This document shows positions 28,610 through 41,999 of a DNA stretch of 64,000 bases, one piece after another (the stretch's first letter is position 1; the number at the start of each line of letters is the position of its first letter). The DNA is from Blasia pusilla. Its lineage: Eukaryota; Marchantiophyta; Marchantiopsida; Blasiales. The stretch lies in assembly GCA_050084515.1 (NCBI GenBank), contig CM114271.1, positions 67,456,001 through 67,520,000 on the forward strand, given 5' to 3'. The position numbers and the translations under genes were made by a program. The notes beneath the pieces are model-generated. The model was not told the origin of the DNA. It ran no database searches and saw only the letters and a list, made by a program, of their open reading frames with translations.

Positions 28610-28920
28610 GTCCGTGCCTGCGCTGGCCGCTCCTCCGGCTCAAACTCGCGAGTCCTGCAGTCAACTGTGCGCTCGATCGCTCGCTCCTCGCTCGAATGGC
28701 AGAGCTCCAAAAATGTGCGCACTCTCTTGCCATTCTCACATCCTCAAACCCCTATATTTACTCAGCTCAGTACAGCGGAGGCAACTGCGTTGGCCTCGGA
28801 TGGGTACCGGTCCCAGTTAGTCTCACGGACCATAGTTTGAACCACCACAGTTAACTTCTGCGAGCTGGTTATGGTGAACATGGAAACGTTTTATTTTACA
28901 CCTTTGTCCATATCTGCTGG
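28610..28920 (-). promoter_or_regulatory. Presumed DAP-AT promoter / 5' UTR
   Basis: This is the 5' flank of the first exon and is less AT-rich than the sequence beyond 28.98 kb. I see no confident TATA box or named element. Confidence 0.35.
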
Positions 28921-28924
28921 TCTG

Positions 28925-28973
28925 CGTGCATGCACGGACACTTTAGTTAGTGTAAAGTGTACATGCATGCACG
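28925..28973. repeat. Inverted repeat, 21-bp arms
   Basis: Arms 28925-28945 and 28953-28973 are reverse complements with two mismatches around a 7-base loop. The arms contain tgcatgca (RY-like) cores. It lies just upstream of the DAP-AT 5' flank. Confidence 0.7.
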
Positions 28974-29740
28974 TTTTAAAAAGTTCTAACTCGTGAATTT
29001 TAGAGGGAAGAAAATTAGTTTTTAAATTAATACGGTAGGGGAATTAAAAAAGTGTTTGGAGAATTTTTAATGTTGAAAAAGAGATTCGGATGTTCACATA
29101 AATTCAAATTCTTTGTTGTTCAATTGTCACATGTCAAACATAGATATATTTTATTTATTTATTTTTATTTTTGAAAATTGAGAAAACACTCTCTCATAAT
29201 AATGTAGATAGATGTGAGATGTTAGAAGAAAATATCTTTTCACAATAATAAATAAGGTTTAATTTAATAATTGAAGAAACCTACTCCCCCATCTAAATTC
29301 TTTTAAGATACAAAAAAATAAGAAATTAAGAAAAATTAAGAAAAGAAAATTAAAGAACTCCAATATGAAATAATTGTGGAATCAGAAAAAAAACCTCTCT
29401 CCCCTCTCTTCTCCCCGCAAATAAGTAAATGCCTCTCGCAAACTCTCCCTTGTACGCATAGGGAAGTTGTGGATGCTCCGTATTTTCTCAGTGCGTACCC
29501 CTTAGTATTTCCTCTACAGCTCCGCGAAGAACTCAACCATGGGGTTGAATCTAAGACCAACCTGATTGGCCGATGCAATAGCTCATGTCCGACTCATCCC
29601 ACCCTGAACTTCACTAGTGGTAGAGGAATTAGCCTCTCCTAGATCCTCCTCCTCATCTGATAATGGATCAATCCATGACACATAATGTGGGTCATATTAG
29701 AGTCTCTAGGCCTCAATCTCGGATGTGTTCCTCTAGGAAA
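28974..29740. other. AT-rich intergenic sequence
   Basis: No gene or repeat recognised. Confidence 0.4.
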
Positions 29741-29748
29741 ACCCATGG

Positions 29749-29940
29749 TTATCGTCCATGGGCATCCCCTCTTGGTGTTGGAACATCGCGTTCTATATTG
29801 TAAAAGGGCTGAACTCTGTAGAGTTCTTGGCTCTCACACCAACTCCTAAACTCTCTAATGAATTCGTGTAACTTTATGGTTCCCACATCTCCCAAAAATC
29901 TACGCGGTCCTCTACCCCGATCTTCAATCTCGTACGCCAA
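29749..29940 (-). pseudogene. Retrotransposon gag-like fragment
   Basis: The 63-residue reverse-strand frame (RRFLGDVGTIKLHEFIREF, then RSWCESQ) resembles the start of plant Ty3/gypsy gag proteins, where a short head precedes the gag core. Flanking sequence to about 30.3 kb has other short reverse frames but no clear domain. I could not connect it to a pol. Confidence 0.4.
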
Positions 29941-30299
29941 GATGATAGGACCACTCAGTGTGTGCGGCGCTGCACTAACAAACTCCTATATGTCATCCCC
30001 CTCCTCTAAGGATGACATAGAAGGAGATGGAGACCTTCAGAACCTCGCGCCACTGTGCTTGAATCCTCTAGAGCTACTCTCAAGCCCACCCCGTCGCCTC
30101 TCAAAGTCCAGAAAGGGCGTCGTAATGACCCTCGTGCCCCTCTAACATGATCACTCTTAATCATGTGAGTAATCCCTCGATCACTTTGACTAACATGTAC
30201 AATACTCAATCTACACTCCCTCTCAATAAGATGCGTAATGTGTGGCAACAAGCAGTGTAGTGCGACTAATCGACTATTCTTATATCGCCTCATCGATAG

Positions 30300-33045
30300 A
30301 GCATATCCAAAACTCTAGACATCCTACATAGGTCTATATCCCCTAACCACATACATTAATGATGCTTCCAACATTTGCAAAAATCCCAAGATCCCAAAGA
30401 ATTCCCTCACATGTACGAGGAAAAAGACCATAATGGGTAACCTAAACAATGTCGGTGTCGCTCCTCAACAATTGCACGTCTCGACCCCAACTTGGTTGTG
30501 AAGACAAACTCCTCCAATCAAAAATTCGTACCCCCTTAGTGCTAACGATATTCAAACCCTTTCAATATGCGGTGCAGGTACAACGGTACGGTGCGACAAT
30601 GGCGGCATGGAACGAATACAAACGACATAACACTCACTGATGGGATGTGACACACAACAGCATCCTTGCCTCTATCAACAATACACACTCTGCTCCTGAA
30701 TGATAATGTGACTCTATGATCGAGACAGTACGGTGCGGCCACGACCGACAATTGGTTGCATGTTGCGGCTACGGGCATTATGGCATAATACTTTATCATC
30801 GACAAGCGGTTACCAATCAGTATGCATAGCAGAATAAAACTTGAAACTCGACCCCATCCGTCGAAGACACCTGAGTAGCCATGAGTGGTAGTTAACGGTC
30901 ATTAAATAGACGACAATGGTTAAATAGTATATGGTCAATAAAGATCAATGGTAATTATGATATTTCACATATGGATAAACATGGGTCTATTCTAACCTTA
31001 TTCAAAATTCAATACCTTTTGTTTTTTTCTCACTCCACTAACCCTTAAACCAAGGATCAACTCACTAAAATTATCTCACATTTGGCTTATACTCCATTAA
31101 GCCCCTGAAAACTTGGATCAACACCCACTAAATAAATTTTCCACTTGATTTCACCCTCAATTCACTTTTCCCCCTTGTCCTATGCAATAAGATAAAATAT
31201 TTTTTTTCTACCTCTCAATGAAGAATTTTACCAAAAAAATCGAAATTGCTCATTCCTACACAAGTTGGATATGGCAGCCCACGGAAATGGTCACAACTTT
31301 GTGCTTATATGTCCAAATTGAGCATTATTTCTTTGACAACATGCATAAATTCTTGATCTAAAACATCATCAAAGTCGTTTTCTCATTCAAACTTCCATTA
31401 AAAAAAGAGACTGTCATACACCGCACGGCTTTCTCTCAGATGAAAAATTTGGCAGCGCTTCCGTGTTGATTTCTCATACAAAAATTGAGAAACTATGTAA
31501 ACTAACTCTAGAAAGCTACAAGATGCTCCTTAGAGCGCTAGCATGGAGAACCCCATCCCCATACTCAAATCCTATAAAAAATTGGGTAGTGCTTCCGAGT
31601 ACCACTCTCTCATACGAAAATTTACATGAAAAAACATACAAACAAGCGGCTCTTGCTCTCGTGGGCACCCCTATGAGCCGTTGAATGGGGAACATAGTCC
31701 CCAACCTACAAATAAAGCAAGAAAATGGTGACCTCAGCATTGTAGAGCTCTCAATGTCTCATTCTGTCTTTGTAAATCAAAGATCTGTCAACAAGTGCAC
31801 TCAAATCCATCTCTCTCTCATTTCCAACCAAACCCACTCTCCTAATGAGAGAATTGGGCTACTCATAAAGTAAGGAGAACCATTGATCTGATGCCTCATG
31901 CCAAGAGGTTTAACAAAGAGAGAATGAGCTCCAAAGATCTCTCTCCTTGGGTATATTATCCTTTCCCCTCTCCTGAGCTCTCTCCATGATAACCTGCGCT
32001 TGCAAGTCATCCCTTTGGTTTTGGATTTGTTGTTGGGGGTCAAGAGCCACTTCCTAAAGTGGAAATTAAATTTTATTCATAATGGTAACTTATTTGATAT
32101 AGTAAGTTTCTCTATATAGCTCCAAATGAGTTGAAACGAAGGGGAAACTTGCTCTCTCAGGTTACCCGTAGCCTCAATAGGTCATGCTCGACCTTATAAG
32201 GCTGTCCTCCAATCTCCTCAAAGGCACTCTACTATAAAATTTTAGATCCTTCCTAAAAGACGTGACAACTTCGACAAGTCCATCACTAGAAAGAAATACA
32301 CGTTTTTAATACTATGATATTTACAACTACATCCGAAAGCACTAGATATACAACTAGTCTGACTTCAAACATTTATGTATCATATGTTAGTTTTAAATTA
32401 CAACTAGGATGAACTATACATTTATGATGTGGCATTAACATTATGTTGTTAATAAATTTTGATTTTAATATTTATTAATCTTCTAATTTCCAAATAATGA
32501 ACTTTAATCGATAAAACTAGCTTTAGTTACAACTAGTTTTTAAAAAATACTAAGTAATAGACATGTGTAAGTTTTGGAATGATAATAAATTACTTTTTAG
32601 AAGATTAATTTATATAAGTGAGATGGATTTTGCAATACTAGAACTAGTACTAAATTTAATGTGATACTCAAAAAATATTAGATGATATGGCCAAACATGA
32701 TTGGCCAAGAAAATAAAAGCATATTTTCCACAATACTGAAATAGTAGAGGCAGATTATTTTTTCCGCTGTCGTATAGTAAAATCAGCCAGTGTGTAAACT
32801 CCTTCCTCGTTAAGTGTTAGATAGAGTTTTATTAGTATTAAGTAAATTAGCTTAAGAAAAGGAAATCCCCATGTTTAAACCTCTTTATGGTGCCTCTTTT
32901 ATGCGGGCCCAACTTTAGAAAAGAGGTAATAAATAAAAGATGACTTTATAAAAGTAAAGTAGTGATGTTGGTGCTTTAATGAAAAGCAAAAGTAGGCTTG
33001 GTTGGTGGCTAGGTTAGTTGGGGGTAATTTGGAAAATATCAAGTG
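30300..33045. other. Intergenic sequence, unclassified
   Basis: No gene recognised. A weak direct repeat of about 45 bp ('cttccg...ctcatac.aaaatt') occurs near 31443-31488 and 31576-31623. The part 32.3-33.0 kb is very AT-rich. Confidence 0.4.
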
Positions 33046-33049
33046 GGTA

Positions 33050-33865
33050 AAAGAGGATATTTTGGAAGAGATAAGAGGAGATCTACTTGTGTCAAAATGT
33101 GATTGGCTAAGCCTTGAGAGGAAGCCATGTGGCACAAGATAAGATTAGCTCTATTTCGTACTCTTGTGGGTCTCTTGTGAGTATATAAAGAGGAGGGACC
33201 TTAAAGGGTTCATCACCTTCTATTCCACATCTTGAATCTCTCGTGTCTCTCTTGAGTGTATGACTTTGGGATTGCTTGCTCTTCCAATGAGAGTGAATCA
33301 CCCCCTCTTGGGATAGTAACTTGATCATGGTCTATTCTTCGAGAGGTTTCTAGAGTGTGGTGTGTGTGTGTGGAGATGAGAGGTTTGTCATCTTAGAGGA
33401 GTTTAGTCATAATAAAATAGTGAATGTTTTGGCTTGTTACTTCCCCAATGAGAGTGTATTATTCCTCTTGGGAGAATAATTCCGCCAAAACTCATTCTTG
33501 AGGAGAGTAAAGAATGTCTGTCAAGCATGGATAAGGGTGGAGCACGAGTTGTGCCCGACTTTCCTTTCCTCAATCCATACCATGTCAAGGTACTCTTTGT
33601 AGATAGACACTGGTTCACTCAATATTTAGTTTATCACTTTGGGGAGGCGTTCATGAACCAGGTCATGCAATCTCCAATTCTGGTGATTCTTGCTATCGTC
33701 ACATATGGAAGGACATGGGATTGTACTTTGTATGTCCTTATATAGCGATCCTTTGTACATCATAATTTTGTATTGAAAAAGGAGAACTTCTTAGAGAGTT
33801 CACCTTGCATCGACAGTATCTACCGCAGCTAGAAGGCCCGCCCTTGCTCGAAGAAAGGCTCTCGA
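33050..33865 (+). repeat. LTR-like repeat R2, copy 2, with TATA box
   Basis: This is homologous to 6011-6955 on the same strand. It contains a good TATA box, gtatataaagagg, near 33180-33192. No open frame longer than about 70 codons is shared by both copies. This suits a solo LTR with its own promoter. Confidence 0.55.
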
Positions 33866-34800
33866 CACGATACCGCGGTAAGCTTTTTTTTCGGAAATAT
33901 GTCTAGTCTCCCGCATGAGGGGTCCAAGATTATAGGAGGGATGTGATTTCCAAGTCCACGAGCTTAGGTCATTGTGTTTAGGGTTCAAACTTTTCATTTC
34001 TTACATGTTAGGAATTCATGCGAGAGTCATGGAGCGATTGAGAAGGGACAGAGAGGAGTTGATCTCCTAGAGCCAAGGTTTTCTTCGTGTTTGAGTAATT
34101 GTGGTGGAAGGGCCAATTTGGCTGCCACCAAGGGCTTTATGTTTGGGCCCTACGTTGTCAACAAGGCAAAGAGAGGGGAGGAGACAAGAGGAGAGAGGAT
34201 GCGATAGTGGGAAAAAAGTCGTTGAGATGGTGGTGGAGCACATTGAGTAGGGAGCACCTACCAAGCCTCAAACTATCCACAATTTGACTACGAACATCCT
34301 TAGGGTTACGACCAGAGATTACCATTCCTTCATCGACAAAAAAAAGCAAGATTAGGGCTTGGGATAGAAATTCCAAGGGGCACTTGGGTGCCTTATACAT
34401 TCCAGGTTTTTCCTGACACATATTTTTGCCATAGCTCCATATGCTTCCCTTGGTGACTGCTGACTTTCCAAATAATATAGGAGAGGTCTCCACTTCTTGT
34501 TCGCGTGCTATGAGATTTTGCGAGTGTCATTTTTTTATGGTTTTCTTTTTCTCATATGTTATGTCATTCTTCCTTAGGAAACGTTTTGCGTTAGGAAGTG
34601 TTATAAGGGCGAATTAGTTGACAATGATTCTTGTGGCTCTCGGCTCTTTCTCTTGGCACTCAACTATCAAACACTTTTTCAATAAGATGCATGTTGTCTG
34701 TAGATTTCATTGAGAAATGTCAATTTAGAAATGGGGTGATTGACTAGATAGTCACGGCCATCCTCTGGTGGTGTTTGCAGATCTTTAGAAGCTCCATGGA
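33866..34800. other. Intergenic sequence, unclassified
   Basis: Several overlapping short frames on both strands, none with a recognisable domain. Confidence 0.35.
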
Positions 34801-34889
34801 AAGCTTCCATTCTGATTCCACTCTCTTCAAGTTCAGAATCTTACTCTTCCCGTCACAATTAGATTTCCTTCCCGAACAATCCCCTTTCT

Positions 34890-35180
34890 TCAATGCGAGA
34901 CACGAATAATGACCAGTGCACCATGGCTCGCCTTCTGCAATTGGTTACATGCTTGCATACTTTGGTCGCGTCCCAACAATGAACTGGGTGCCAAAGTGTA
35001 CTTGAATATGTGAAGCAAAATCTCGTCAGGAAATCTGTCATTGAAATCCGTGACTCGCCACTTGTCCATAGAGAGGAGTTTGTTGATGGATAGATCCACA
35101 AGCTGAGACAAGCTTACTACTTCTTTCACACGACCATCAGGCAGCTTTTGCCTCGTCAATTTACCTTCCCCGACTACCAC
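34890..35180 (-). pseudogene. F-box-like fragment
   Basis: The reverse-strand frame has an F-box-like motif, FPDEILLHIFKYTL (residues about 50-63), followed by a basic Gln/Leu segment as in F-box proteins. F-box proteins are the substrate receptors of SCF ubiquitin ligases. Only about 95 residues are open; a stop lies directly upstream, and a short possible earlier exon (MSSSLHDLIQLRPG-like) ends near 35190. I see no LRR, Kelch or other C-terminal domain. It may be one exon of a small gene or a gene fragment. Confidence 0.4.
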
Positions 35181-35498
35181 CTAGCAACCGTCGACCAATC
35201 TAATTCCTGGGCGCAATTGTATCAAATCATGTAGGGAAGATGACATGATCTCATCCCCTTTTGTACTTTTGGAACTCGATGGTGCCACTTCAGCCATATC
35301 AAAAATTTTGTTTCTCCTTTTCATCTATGAATAACAAGAGAATCGGATTCAATACTCTCTTTCTTTCTATGGTCCTCCACGACAACAAAACTTTTCTTTT
35401 ATTCTCTCTATCTCTCTATACGCTTTGTAAATCAAAATCCAACAACTCGGCTAAGTCCCAATCCACAATGTCTCACTTCATTTACTGATTCTCTCCTA

Positions 35499-35572
35499 GC
35501 ACCATCCAACCCAAGGTCTATGATCGCAAGGATACGAAAGGCATTACTCAATGAGTGTAGTATCCCTCTCTC
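35499..35572. repeat. Dispersed ~75-bp repeat, copy 2
   Basis: This matches 28107-28180 inside DAP-AT intron 1: 'caccatccaacc', 'ggtctatgatcgcaaggatacgaaaggca' and 'aatgagtgtag', then CT-rich sequence. It also lies near the 5' side of a reverse-strand coding fragment. Confidence 0.55.
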
Positions 35573-36036
35573 GAATGTCATACATCTCTCTTGAATATGC
35601 GTGCTGAACCATAGAACATTCTTCAGGTGACTCCCTATTTGGAAACCCGCCCAAATTGCAAGTTTCAGATAGTGATGATCATTTCCAGCGTTTTAATAGG
35701 CGGACGCGAACATGATCTTGCAAATATGTTGATGATTGGGATGAAAGCTCTTGTTACTTGTGGGTAATGGCCGACAAGAGAAACAATGACTTATGGTGGA
35801 ATTGCCAAACCGGTACCCAATAGAGTTTTTTTCCACATTCAACAGCCAAGATCCACTGCCCAAAGCTGTTGTGTTGGTAGGAAATGTGCATTGGGGTTCC
35901 AAATCAAGTGAGGTAGATAGTGATGGTGTTTTGGAGAGTTTTTTGGTTGATATATGGAAGCTTAGCACCCAAAACACTCTATTTTCTCATGTTGATGATG
36001 TCGTGCTTTGCCTCTTCCTCGCCATGCACCCATCCA

Positions 36037-37133
<1,097 letters not shown>

Positions 37134-37345
37134 AATATGATTGTGTTTTGGACCATAACATTTAGCCCCAAGATGCATTCAAGACAAGTAAGGGCGCATT
37201 GGAAATCTTATCTTGAGACGCTTCCAACGCACCATGAATCTTAGCAGACGCATAGGTACAAGCTGAGATATTTTCTGAAAATGACTGTGAGAGCAATTGG
37301 GTTGAGGGCCAATTTGAGGGGCCCGTTTGTCTTTCCCTAAAGTTC
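37134..37345 (+). repeat. LTR fragment in forward orientation
   Basis: This matches the forward LTR at 47585-47800 ('gaccataac.tttagccccaaga', 'gagcaat.gggttgagggccaat', 'ctttccctaaa'). It lies head-to-head with the reverse-oriented LTR fragment that follows, so 37146-37200 and about 37362-37412 form an inverted repeat of about 51 bp. Confidence 0.8.
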
Positions 37346-37354
37346 CCTGAGTGA

Positions 37355-37711
37355 CTTCCAAGTGCCCTTACTTGTCGCGAATGCATATCGGGGCTTAACG
37401 TTACGGTCCAAAACAAAGTCAAATTTCCCAAACGCTAGTCGTGTTCCAAAATTGGTTCTCACCTCTTTGGCAACCAACCTTCTAAGACTCAACTCATCTA
37501 AAGTCTTGGTTCGCGTTTGGTCTAGGTTTCCTGGTCGCGACCACTAACGCATGAAACGCACAACTCCATTCCACGTTTTGTCTCTTGGACTTTTCCAAGA
37601 GACCTTCCAAAAGCCTCTCCAAAGCACGATCATCGCAGCTTGAGTCCACTTGAGTTATGATGTTCTGCTTGGCGCCTATTTGGTGTTCGTTTGGTTATGA
37701 GGGTTGCATCA
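37355..37711 (-). repeat. 3' LTR fragment of element C
   Basis: This matches the start of the 5' LTR at 43580-43941 closely ('tcgcgtttggtctaggtttcctggtcgcgaccactaacgcatgaaac' region). Its outer end reads TGATGCAACCC on the reverse strand, directly after a purine tract AAGGAGGGATGAG (37712-37724), the expected polypurine tract. Only about one third of the LTR remains before the inverted piece. Confidence 0.8.
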
Positions 37712-38405
37712 CTCATCCCTCCTTAGAAGGTTGATGTCCTCATCAACACAAACCTTATTTAATGTTAAGTTCTAGGAAGCTGACTCCTTTACACTAAATC
37801 GCGTTCTGGTAGCTAACCCTCAATTCCACTTTTGGCTTGAGTCTTAGGGTGTTGCTTGCAGTACTTAGATTTATTAGCTTCTCCATTTCAATAAGTCTAG
37901 ACCAGTTGTGCATAACAAATCTAAACTATCAAAATAAGCTAACTAAGTGTGCAACCTAACACTTCACTCACTATTTGTAAATAACCGGCTGTTTAACTAC
38001 CCAACCCGTACTACTTTTTGATCACTTGTATTCTACTTAGGCGCATCATTAAGTTTCACTCATGCAGCATGAATAAGATCACCACAAACCCCAAGACATA
38101 CTAATGTGCCCCGCCGACGTTAGGGGGGTCCAAATGTTAGTACTTCAATATTTGGTCCTGATCTAGATGCCTTATTTGAATACACAATCTCACCTCAAAT
38201 ACTCATTGTTTGGCCTCCTTGACTTTCATCCTAAGCATATGAAGAACTACTCATTGCCATACGCTACCAAACTCAAAATCACAATCACTACCATCGAATC
38301 TCCAAATCCATGTATTCTTTATTGCAACAACTAAACTTTTCTAGTTATAATGGGTTGTCGGCCCTAGCTTCTTGGTCACAAGTTATGTCCTTTCTTCATC
38401 ATGTA

Positions 38406-38618
38406 CTAACGTATATGCCTATCTTGCATCCATTTGAAGTCTTGCAATGCCTCTTGCGCGTGTTCAAGATCTGCCTCTACAATCCAAGTCGCCTCTTTCA
38501 CATGGCAACCTTTCCACTTGACCAAGTACTCGTACTTGGTGGCTCTATGTTTGGAACGCAAAATGGTCTCCATCTCAAAATCTCGTTCCTCATTTATGAT
38601 GATCGGTTGTGGTCTCAA
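38406..38618 (-). pseudogene. Chromodomain at integrase C-terminus (element C)
   Basis: The frame shows a typical chromodomain: a start with three acidic/hydrophobic positions (DFEMETILRSK), then YEYLVKWKG and EATWIVEADLEHAQEAL. In chromoviruses this domain steers integration by reading histone marks. The preceding frame (38615-38842) is the integrase C-terminal region (FQVGEQVWL, then FHVSLLKKC) and is joined across a break at about 38.62 kb. Confidence 0.88.
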
Positions 38619-38689
38619 TCAATCCTTTGCTCCAGAGGCAGACACTTCTTCAATAATGACACATGGAAAGTCGAGTGAATCTTGAACTC

Positions 38690-39640
38690 GTTTGAAAGTT
38701 CCAATGTATACACATCCTCAAATTTCTTTGCCTTTATCACATACGCTCTAGGATCCTTGGCTGAAACTTTTGCAGGCAAGTTCTTTGGAAGAGTGAGATT
38801 CTTTACACCCAACCACACTTGTTCCCCAACTTGGAAACTCACTTGGCGCGGACTTTTATTGCATGCTTCACGTACCTTAATTGAGCCTTGGCAAGACTTT
38901 TTCTCTCTCGCTCTTTTCGTTCATACATTTCCACTAATAAACATTCCGTTGTTGCTTGATGAGTGTGTGCCGATGTAGCGCCCCTCAAAAGGGCCTAGTC
39001 AAGAGGCCTTTTTGGTTCTCTTTGATACGCCAGAAGAAACGGAGATTCTCTAGTTGCAGAATTCTTGGTCAAGTTGTAACAATACTCAGCCATGCTTAGC
39101 CACTTTTCCAATCTCGTTGGTCCGTACTCACATAATTCCTCAAGTATTGGCTCATGACCGACTTTACTTTTTTCGTTTGCCCATCCGTTTGAGGATGGAA
39201 GGCCGAACTAAAGCTAAGTTTGGTCCCGAACGTCCTAAATAGATGTTTCCAAAAGGCACTCGTAAACTTTGGATCTCAATCGGACACAATGCTCCTAGGA
39301 ATCCATGAGCTCGCCACCAACTATACAGGAACAGTCAAAAAGTTGTATAGGCCATTGCAAAATCTATAGTCAACACAAACCTCCCCTACTTGCTAAACCG
39401 ATCAACTATCACAAGTATAGCGGTCTATCCCTCTGCGATTGGCAAAGGACGAAGTAAGCCTTGCTTCTTCTCATAAGAAACTCTGTTCGCTTGACAGGTC
39501 ACGCAGGTCTTCATACATTGAGCAACATCTTTCTTCATGTTGGGCTAGAAGAACCTCTTGGCCAAAACAACAAGAGTGGATTTCTCCCTTTTGTGTATGG
39601 CCAAAGGTCCGTCATGACATGGTAAATCATTTGGGAATAC
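38690..39640 (-). pseudogene. Integrase region of element C, broken
   Basis: Across several frames the reverse strand reads HDGPLAIHKREKST, FFWPNMKKDVAQCMKTCVTC (zinc-binding part with a Cys pair), GLLRPLPIAEG and LVIVDRFSK, then a heavily mutated core. Stops interrupt it at many points. Confidence 0.8.
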
Positions 39641-39955
39641 AATTTTATATTCCCCCAATACTTCTCTTAACTCGTATGGTACCTATGAATATTTTTTCAA
39701 ACCACCAACATCTCTTATTAAACCTAGGAAACATACATCTTGATGTTTGATGGCGGTTTTTCTTATTACATATAGGGGTAGGGTTCTATGACGTGATCTG
39801 ATTCTATTTCCGTAAAGCTTCCACTCACGGGTCTTCACAATCTTTTTTCTCCAATCTACCTCTGGATTATACTGTTCCATCTAAGGCATTCCCAAGATAA
39901 CATCATAACGTGCTAATCTAATGACCTTCATCTCGAACTCTTTCTGATACTTTCA
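39625..39955 (-). pseudogene. Misplaced protease-RT junction piece
   Basis: The frame at 39683-39880 with its upstream extension reads DVILGMP, MEQYNPEVDWRKK, then after a stop VPYELREVLGEYKIVFPNDLP. This is the protease C-terminus to RT N-terminus of a chromovirus polyprotein, but it sits between the RNase H-integrase linker (KLRTKVL, about 39960) and the integrase start (HDGPLA, about 39625), where it does not belong. Confidence 0.65.
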
Positions 39956-40499
39956 TATCCTCAAAACTTTGGTCCGTAGCTTGCCTTTGCCCACATAGAT
40001 CTTGCTTTGCTTAAATCTTAGCAAACCATGCCTCAAACTTAGATTGGCCACCTTCTCGCCTCAATTCAACTTCCCAAGGTACTCACTCGCTTGCGCATCA
40101 TTCAAGTATCCTTCACGAATCCTTCTTTCCATGTCATCAATGACCATGTTAATTTCATTAGGGAACATTCTCTCAAGACTTGTGTCGTCGATGGCATATG
40201 CTCATCCCTGTGACTTAACGCATCTAGAATGACATTGTCTTTCCTTGGCTTGTGAATTAGCTCCATATTCGTCAAGGTATCATGCCATCAAAGTTGCTTT
40301 GGTGTTACGTGATCCTAGGTCTCAAAATACTTGAGCGAAATATTATTGGTGAACATTCGAATCTTGTGAAGTCCCACATAGTGACGCCACTTCCTCAAAC
40401 AATGAACCACCGTGAACAACTCTTTCTCATGAGTGGGCTATCTCCTTTGGGTGTCGCTTAGCTTCTTCCTCTCGTATGCTATAGGTCTCCCTTTTTGCA

Positions 40500-41215
40500 C
40501 CAACATTCCTACAATCGCGAAATCACTAACATCTCAAGTGTTTCCAAATATATGAGTATGTCACCTATGTAGATGATCACAAACTCATCCATCTCCTTAT
40601 GAAAGATGGAGTTCATCAAAGTGGTGAACGTTGGAGGTGCATTACAAAGACCGAAAGACATTACCACAAACTCGAACGAACCGTATCTGGTCCTACACGC
40701 AGTCTTCTCTACATCCGCTTCGGCAATCCAAATCTGAAAATATCCTATTTCAAGTCAATCCGGCTGAAATAATTGGCATCTAAAAATTGATCAAAGAGGT
40801 CATCCATCCTTGGAAGAGGGTAGTTGTTCCTTATTGTCACTTTATTCAGCACTTGGTAATCAACACATAGTCTCAACTTTCCATCTTTCTTCTTCACAAA
40901 TAGAACCGGCACTTCATAAGATGACTTGCTAGTTCGGATATAACCCCTCTCTAGGAGTTCATCCAACTATTTCTTCAACTTTGCAAGTTCTTCTTGATTC
41001 AACCTATATGGGGCCTTTGAAGGTGGTTGAGATCCGGGTATCACCTCTATCTTATGATCAACCTCCCTATGTGGTGGCAACTTAGTCGGAAGCTCCTTAG
41101 TCAACACATCTCCAAATTCTTCTACAACTCTCTCGAGTGTTTCAAGGATTCCCCTTGAAGCTGAGTTCTGATCTTTGCATCTCGTGCTTGCATCATCCTC
41201 TACTTGTCTCATCAA
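40500..41215 (-). pseudogene. Reverse transcriptase of element C, broken
   Basis: Frame 40967-41215 has the RT N-terminus (GDVLTKELPTKLPPHREVDH). Frame 40745-40966 follows with [27 protein letters not shown] and [12 protein letters not shown]. Beyond a stop the catalytic box reads YIGD at 40560-40571 where YIDD or YVDD is expected, so one metal-binding aspartate is lost. Confidence 0.85.
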
Positions 41216-41323
41216 GCAAAGGAGTCCTTCCTCTAACTCGGTGAAACGGTCCTCGTGATGGCGTTCACCAACTCCGTCTTTCTAGGAACCTCACAAACCA
41301 ATCTAATGTCCATCTGTTTTTTG

Positions 41324-41998
41324 TTAACCAAGATGCTCAACCTCAAAGGTCTTTGCCTCAGTTGCCTTAGCATCCAAGAACGTGTTCCCCAAGACTCCAT
41401 CAATTCCGTCCATGTCGCAAATTGTGAAATTATCCTTCAACTCGAATATTCCGCATCCCACAACTAGTCCTAAAACCAACTTTGAGGTTTGGTGGGACTT
41501 GCCTCCCGCGAATCCTACCCTAATGGGTTCATCCGCCTTAGTGGTTGGAAATTCCAATGCCTTCACAATTCTCGGGCTCAAGAATGAGTGCGAAGCATCT
41601 GTATCAACGAGCAACATCACATCGCGATCAGCGATCTTGGATCCTAAGTAAACCAAATATGGCGTCCTCTTGGTGACTTGGAGAGATGTATCTAGATCTC
41701 TCGTCGATAAGTGCTTAGAAAAAAATGCAATCATACTCGGTTTACTAACCTTGGGCCTCACACATTCCTTAGCCATATGCCCGGGTTCGCCATAATTGTA
41801 GCAAATCACTTTAGCATTTGCTGACTTTGGAACGACGGCCCTCTTGGCTTCGCGTTGAGTTTCACTCGGTTTTTCTGTTGGGGCAAGAGACCCTCCGTGG
41901 TTGCACTTACCCCATTCCAAACCCTCTTGGATGCCCCTTTGTTTTTCAGTAACATTAAAAAAAAATTGGCTCAAAGGGTTTTTGGTTTTGGACTTCAT
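41324..41998 (-). pseudogene. CCHC zinc knuckle and protease of element C
   Basis: The 224-residue frame contains a zinc knuckle CYNYGEPGHMAKEC with the second Cys changed to Tyr, then the protease start LVDTDASHSFLSPRI, in which the usual DTG is DTD. Both changes should abolish function. The frame runs to DGVLGNTFLDA. Confidence 0.85.
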
Positions 41999-41999
41999 C

